A stretch of 64,000 nt of DNA from Solirubrobacter phytolaccae (GTDB lineage Bacteria; Actinomycetota; Thermoleophilia; Solirubrobacterales; Solirubrobacteraceae). Of the stretch, positions 62,518 to 64,000 are shown one piece after another. The stretch covers positions 56,459-120,458 of the forward strand of contig NZ_JAPDDP010000016.1 of the NCBI RefSeq assembly GCF_027587195.1, read 5' to 3'. The position numbers and the translations under genes were made by a program. Under the pieces are notes generated by a model that saw only the letters and a program-made list of their open reading frames with translations, ran no database searches and was not told where the DNA came from. Each line of letters starts with the position of its first letter. Within the stretch, counting starts at the first letter, position 1.

Positions 62518-64000
62518 TCCGGGTCATCGCCATCGGAGCGATCCTCGCCGCCGTCGTGGTCGGCGTCTTCCTGCTGGTCGCCGGCCAGGAGGACGAAAAC
62601 GCCTACCGCGTGCGCGCGATCTTCGACAACGCCGGGTTCGTGATCCCGGGCGAGGACGTGAAGATCTCCGGCGTCAAGGTCGGCAAGATCCACTCGATCG
62701 ACGTCACGCCGGACTTCAAGGCCGCCGTGGTGCTCGAGATCACCGAGCCGGGCTACGCGAGCTGGAAGCGCGACGCGAGCTGCATCGTGCGCCCGCAGAA
62801 CCTGATCGGCGAGCGCTTCGTCGAGTGCAAGCCGACGCAGGTGCGCTCGGCCAACGCCCAGGCGCCGCCGGAGCTGGCGGAGATCAAGCGCGGTCCGGGC
62901 AAGGGCCAGCGGCTGCTGCCGGTCGAGAACACGACGCAGTCCGTGGACATCGACCTGATCGGCAACACGATGCGCGCGCCCGAGCGCGAGCGGCTGTCGC
63001 TGATCCTCAACGAGCTCGGCACGGGCCTCGCCGGGCGCGGCCGTGACCTCAACGACGTCATCCGGCGCGCGAACCCGGCGCTCAAGGAGACCGACGAGGT
63101 GCTGGAGATCCTCGCGCGCCAGAACACGGTGCTCGAGCAGCTCGCCGTGAACTCGGACACGATCCTCGCCCCGCTCGCGCGGGACCGCACCCGCGTGTCC
63201 GGCGCGATCCGCAACTCGAGCGAGGTCGCCAAGGCGACGGCCGAGCGGCGCGAGGCGCTGGCGGAGGACATCCAGACGCTGCCGGAGTTCCTGGACGAGT
63301 TCGAGCCGACGATGGAGGACCTCGGGTCGCTCGCGGACGAGTCGACGCCGGTGCTCAACGACCTCGGCGCCCGCGCGGAGGACATCAACAACATGGTCCG
63401 GCGGCTCGGCCCGTTCTCGGAGGCCGCGATCCCGGCGATCGACTCGCTCGGCGAAGCGGCCAAGACCGGCACGCCCGCGGTCACCGACGCGCGGCCCGTG
63501 ATCGCCGACCTGCGCTCGCTGGCGAGCGCGATCAAGCCCGTCGGCACGAACCTGCGCGACGTCCTGGAGTCCTTCCGCGACACGGAAGGCATCCAGCGCC
63601 TGATGGACTACATCTTCTTCCAGACCACCGCGATCAACGGCTACGACGCGGTCGGCCACTACCTGCGTGCCGGGCTGCTGGTGAACGCGTGCACGACGTA
63701 CGCGGTCCAGCCCGTCCCGGGCTGCTCGGCCAACTACCCGAAGACGACCGCGACCGCGTCCTCGGGCCCGCCGGTGACGAGCGAGGATCCGGTGCTGCGC
63801 GCCACGGCCGCCGCGATCGCCCGCGCCCTCGGCCAGCAGGTCGAAGCGGAGAAGCAGAAGGTTCAGAGCGGGCTCAGCGGCGCGAAGGGCGGCAAGGCGC
63901 CGGCGGGTGCGGCGCCGACAGCGCGCACGCGCGTCACGCCGCCCAGCGCGAGCCCGACGACCGTGCCTCCGGCCGCCGGCACGCCCGCGCCGGGCCCGGC
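62514..64000 (+). CDS. MCE-family lipid-binding protein, second copy (3' partial)
   Basis: At least 495 codons from GTG 62514 (GTGA overlap with the previous stop); no stop is met before the window ends. N-terminal anchor VIRVIAIGAILAAVVVGVFLLVAG, then an MCE domain (YRVRAIFDNAGFVIPGEDVKISGVKVGKI). The helical tunnel region includes ERERLSLILNELGTGLAGRGRDLNDVIRRANPALKETDE. The last visible 30 residues are Pro/Ala/Thr-rich (PPSASPTTVPPAAG). More MCE genes are likely downstream, as Mce operons often carry six. Confidence 0.92.
   Translation, partial: MIRVIAIGAILAAVVVGVFLLVAGQEDENAYRVRAIFDNAGFVIPGEDVKISGVKVGKIHSIDVTPDFKAAVVLEITEPGYASWKRDASCIVRPQNLIGERFVECKPTQVRSANAQAPPELAEIKRGPGKGQRLLPVENTTQSVDIDLIGNTMRAPERERLSLILNELGTGLAGRGRDLNDVIRRANPALKETDEVLEILARQNTVLEQLAVNSDTILAPLARDRTRVSGAIRNSSEVAKATAERREALAEDIQTLPEFLDEFEPTMEDLGSLADESTPVLNDLGARAEDINNMVRRLGPFSEAAIPAIDSLGEAAKTGTPAVTDARPVIADLRSLASAIKPVGTNLRDVLESFRDTEGIQRLMDYIFFQTTAINGYDAVGHYLRAGLLVNACTTYAVQPVPGCSANYPKTTATASSGPPVTSEDPVLRATAAAIARALGQQVEAEKQKVQSGLSGAKGGKAPAGAAPTARTRVTPPSASPTTVPPAAGTPAPGP

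Overview
The window is 64 kb of very GC-rich, gene-dense DNA with GTG/TTG starts, 4-bp stop/start overlaps, actinobacterial-type two-component and LuxR genes and an Mce/YrbE lipid-import operon. This fits a soil actinobacterium of the class Thermoleophilia (Solirubrobacterales, Solirubrobacter-like). The assignment is inferred from gene content and composition; no rRNA or tRNA gene was seen.

Layout. 1-8 kb: the end of a glycosyltransferase/flippase-like fusion gene, two paralogous small lipoproteins, a secreted protein, a Mug-type uracil-DNA glycosylase, and an ECF sigma-factor operon with two surface proteins that share a domain. 7.3-14.3 kb: a reverse-strand metH-membrane protein-patatin operon, divergent from a secreted amidohydrolase with a collagen-like segment. 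14.3-25.1 kb: an ABC-2 exporter with a divergent MarR/GbsR-like regulator, a Tat-type dienelactone hydrolase, a GGDEF-EAL protein, a YbdK-type carboxylate-amine ligase, a uronate-dehydrogenase-like SDR, and a PspC-histidine kinase-response regulator operon. 25.3-31.8 kb: two divergent paralogous large LuxR ATPases, a BrkB/YihY membrane protein and a small unknown gene. 31.8-48.0 kb: a surface-protein island with two LamG/FN3 proteins, a beta-helix-like lipoprotein and a giant LamG-PKD-SGNH hydrolase of about 3114 residues. Hairpins sharing a TTTAGGTT motif lie at 31.77 and 38.66 kb.

48-56 kb is a nitrogen region: type III glutamine synthetase (reverse), a CHASE3-HAMP-PAS-GAF-PP2C phosphatase whose frame is broken inside HAMP, amt, a P-II gene lacking Tyr51, and a CdaR/PucR-type regulator. 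A 384-bp gene-free stretch (55,997-56,380) then carries several large inverted repeats. 56.4-58.6 kb holds an RTX-like repeat protein, a cold-shock protein, a lipoprotein and a GNAT acetyltransferase. From 58.7 kb to the end runs an Mce-type operon: two YrbE/MlaE permeases, an MlaF-type ATPase and two MCE proteins, the last cut by the window edge.

The most unusual items are the repeat-structured 56-kb intergenic region, the frameshifted RsbU-like sensor, the P-II protein with Leu at position 51, the giant LamG-SGNH protein and its island, the ECF operon with a duplicated ectodomain, and the tandem repeat inside the ABC permease.
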